Origin: SXZD01 sp034680345
GTDB taxonomy: Bacteria; Pseudomonadota; Gammaproteobacteria; Burkholderiales; Burkholderiaceae_B
Assembly (NCBI GenBank): GCA_034680345.1
Contig: JAXISZ010000005.1
Coordinates: 40,285 to 104,284 of the forward strand
DNA: 64,000 nt
Reading direction: 5' to 3'
Positions 62,396-64,000 of the stretch are shown one piece after another. Position numbers and translations under genes: made by a program. Position 1 is the stretch's first letter, and the number at the start of each line of letters is the position of its first letter. The notes beneath the pieces were generated by a model. The model had not been told where the DNA came from, did not search any database, and was given only the letters and a program-made list of their open reading frames with translations.

Positions 62396-64000
62396 CTAAA
62401 GGACCTGCAGGGCAACATGATGTTCGTTTAGGTTACCCGCCGCATCAGCCACATACAAATTGTAAGAACCTGAGGCTAAGCCTGCTAATGATAAATTGGT
62501 AGCTGCTTCAGTGCTTGTAATTAAAACGTTGTCGATACCCCAGAATTGATTTAGGGATCCATAGTTAATTGGATTTGAGCCATCCTTATCTAAGTCATCC
62601 CAAATGGAACCAAAACCAAGTTTTACACGGCCATTTGCATCTAAAATTGCCGTGAGGCTGTAACGATGAGCCTCTTCACTCGAAAGTGAATTTGACAGAT
62701 TGCCCAAATCTAACCCGCCATCAGCTGCATTTAACCTCGAATCACCAAAATTCAAAGCATTCGAATAGTAATAAGATTGGGAAGATGATTCAACATTATT
62801 AATAAAAACTTTAAAAATGTCTCCATCCCAGTCATCTATTTCATACATATCAAATTGAATGTTAACCTGCTTGCCTGCGTTGGCTACACCAAAGTTATAC
62901 TGTTTAGAAACCACCTGGTTACCTGTGCTGTCTGCAAACCTTCCTAAAAATCCATTCATCGGCGCAGCCCATACAGTAGGAGAAGCTGCACTACCAAACC
63001 TAGCCGTACTTACCCAGCCTGCTGTTGATGTAGAAAAATCTTCGTGTGAAAACACCACATTGTTAGTTGTTAATGCAACCGAATTCCATTTATTGTCTGC
63101 TTGCCTGGTAATACTACTAGCAATATTGCTAACCGTTACTGAATCATGTACCAAGTAAGCTGTACCTGTTTCATTACTTTTTACTTTTAGATTTTGTGAA
63201 GTAGAAAGCTTTAGGGTGTTTAATAATGCGGCGCCTTCCCATTCAATGATGTATCCAGCACTAACTTCATCTGGTCTATCATCGTACCAAAACCCAGCCT
63301 TGCTCAAAACATAATCCGCATTATCATTGCCATTATTATCTGGCTGACCAGACGCCCAACTTGTATAACCCCACACTCCTCTTTGTAGATCATAAAATAC
63401 AGGACCATGACTACCAGGCCCATAGTACCAGCGCCATTCGCCCTCCCCAAGTCTATCCCCATCCCCCCCAATCTTATCACTAGCTCCAATCCAAAACTGA
63501 GAAAGACCAAGGTTCTTGACTACTGTATTTTCAGTGGCTGAATTAATATGCACCAAATGCCCGTGTAAACCATTCAATAAACTGTTATAAGAATTCGTAT
63601 TTGCTATGTCCAAATCTGTTAGTGTTCTAACCACCTTATAAAACGACCCCGTGGTGTAATCATAAGAAATACCAGCGTTGTTTGCCAATATAGTTTCTAC
63701 TGCATCAACTTGTGCTATTGCTGCTACTGTGGTGTCTACTGTAATCGCCGATGTAAACCGAGTTGTAGTGCTAAGGTTGCCAGCGGTATCCGTCTGCCGC
63801 ACCCAAATGGTGTTAGCCGGATACGCACCCGCTGCCAGCGTAAAGGCGCTGCCAGTGCCAGCTACCCAGCTTGTTCCACTGTTGGTGCTGTACTGCCACG
63901 TAGCCCCTGTCTCAAGGCCGCCCACTGTCATTGACCCATTGCTAGTGATGCCGTCGCTTGCGCTACTGCCTGTGTCGCTGGTCAAAGCCAATGTAGGGCC
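62396..64000 (-). CDS. C-terminal part of a large Ig-like/C-type-lectin surface protein (cut by window edge)
   Basis: 534 residues in frame to the right edge; the N-terminus lies beyond it. From the edge: one bacterial Ig-like repeat (GPTLALTSDTGSSASDG, ..WVRQTDTAGNLS), then a C-type-lectin-like domain (about 110-260: GHLVHINSATEN, FWIGASD, EGEWRW, SWASGQPDNN, AGYIIEWEG). Next is a beta-rich domain with Asp-rich YEIDDWDGDIFKV and a last Ig-like segment (LASGSYNLYVADAAGNL). Such proteins are usually giant, calcium-binding adhesins exported by type I secretion. Neither the secretion genes nor a sorting signal is visible here. The Ig repeat is richer in GC than its surroundings. Confidence 0.82.
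   Translation of the reverse strand, partial: GPTLALTSDTGSSASDGITSNGSMTVGGLETGATWQYSTNSGTSWVAGTGSAFTLAAGAYPANTIWVRQTDTAGNLSTTTRFTSAITVDTTVAAIAQVDAVETILANNAGISYDYTTGSFYKVVRTLTDLDIANTNSYNSLLNGLHGHLVHINSATENTVVKNLGLSQFWIGASDKIGGDGDRLGEGEWRWYYGPGSHGPVFYDLQRGVWGYTSWASGQPDNNGNDNADYVLSKAGFWYDDRPDEVSAGYIIEWEGAALLNTLKLSTSQNLKVKSNETGTAYLVHDSVTVSNIASSITRQADNKWNSVALTTNNVVFSHEDFSTSTAGWVSTARFGSAASPTVWAAPMNGFLGRFADSTGNQVVSKQYNFGVANAGKQVNIQFDMYEIDDWDGDIFKVFINNVESSSQSYYYSNALNFGDSRLNAADGGLDLGNLSNSLSSEEAHRYSLTAILDANGRVKLGFGSIWDDLDKDGSNPINYGSLNQFWGIDNVLITSTEAATNLSLAGLASGSYNLYVADAAGNLNEHHVALQVL

Noticed and set aside
1..64000. Search for tRNA, rRNA and CRISPR arrays
   Set aside because: No cloverleaf with a GGTTCRA arm outside coding sequence, no rRNA-like stretch and no spaced direct repeats were seen on reading; short genes could still be missed without a covariance search.

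Overview
The window looks like a contiguous piece of a low-GC (about 40-45 % by eye) betaproteobacterial chromosome, most likely Burkholderiales. The evidence is gene order: gyrA-serC-pheA-hisC-tyrA-aroA-cmk-rpsA-ihfB-lapA-lapB-rfaE1-hldD, rpsP-rimM-trmD-rplS, leuS-lptE-holA-proA, and oxyR-ubiA opposite ridA-recG. Families typical of the group also occur (DUF2782 next to thrB, a BPSS1780-type membrane protein, an OmpA starting FGLCWR, paired cyanophycin synthetases). Genus cannot be settled from sequence alone.

Layout. 1-11 kb: a ZIP metal transporter cut by the left edge, polA, a LOG-family nucleotide hydrolase, a large ankyrin-repeat protein of unknown role, DUF2782, thrB, a membrane protein and uvrD. 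11-20 kb: a tightly packed plus-strand run (leuS, lptE, holA, proA, hemJ, an RNA methyltransferase, yggS, proC). 20-27 kb: ubiA and oxyR facing ridA and recG, then the rplS/trmD/rimM/rpsP ribosome operon. 27.6-28.2 kb: a gene-free stretch with a strong candidate small RNA (four hairpins, the last a terminator). 28-43.5 kb: a long minus-strand block for LPS heptose supply, LPS assembly, ribosomal S1, aromatic amino acid and serine synthesis, and gyrase A. It is interrupted by one small plus-strand gene of unknown function. 43.8-51.5 kb: ompA, ubiG, gph, a small phosphatase-like protein, a histidine kinase with an eroded ATP site plus a stand-alone receiver, sapC, and an isolated soxYZ pair. 51.6-62.2 kb: rlhA and a cyanophycin locus (DUF1854 protein and ABC transporter divergent from cphA2-like, cphA and a lipoprotein hydrolase). 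62.4-64 kb: the C-terminal end of a large Ig-like/C-type-lectin surface protein that continues beyond the window.

Most of the window is core housekeeping. The accessory or unusual parts are the ankyrin protein, the 27.7 kb RNA candidate, the plus-strand insert at 36.2 kb, the degenerate kinase/receiver pair, the orphan SoxYZ pair, the cyanophycin locus and the lectin adhesin. Several starts were moved downstream of the longest reading frame where a Shine-Dalgarno sequence or family N-terminus supports it (trmD, hldD, rpsA, aroA, hisC, gyrA, ompA, ubiG, soxY, soxZ, the DUF1854 gene, cphA, yggS). No tRNA, rRNA, CRISPR array or intact insertion sequence was seen.
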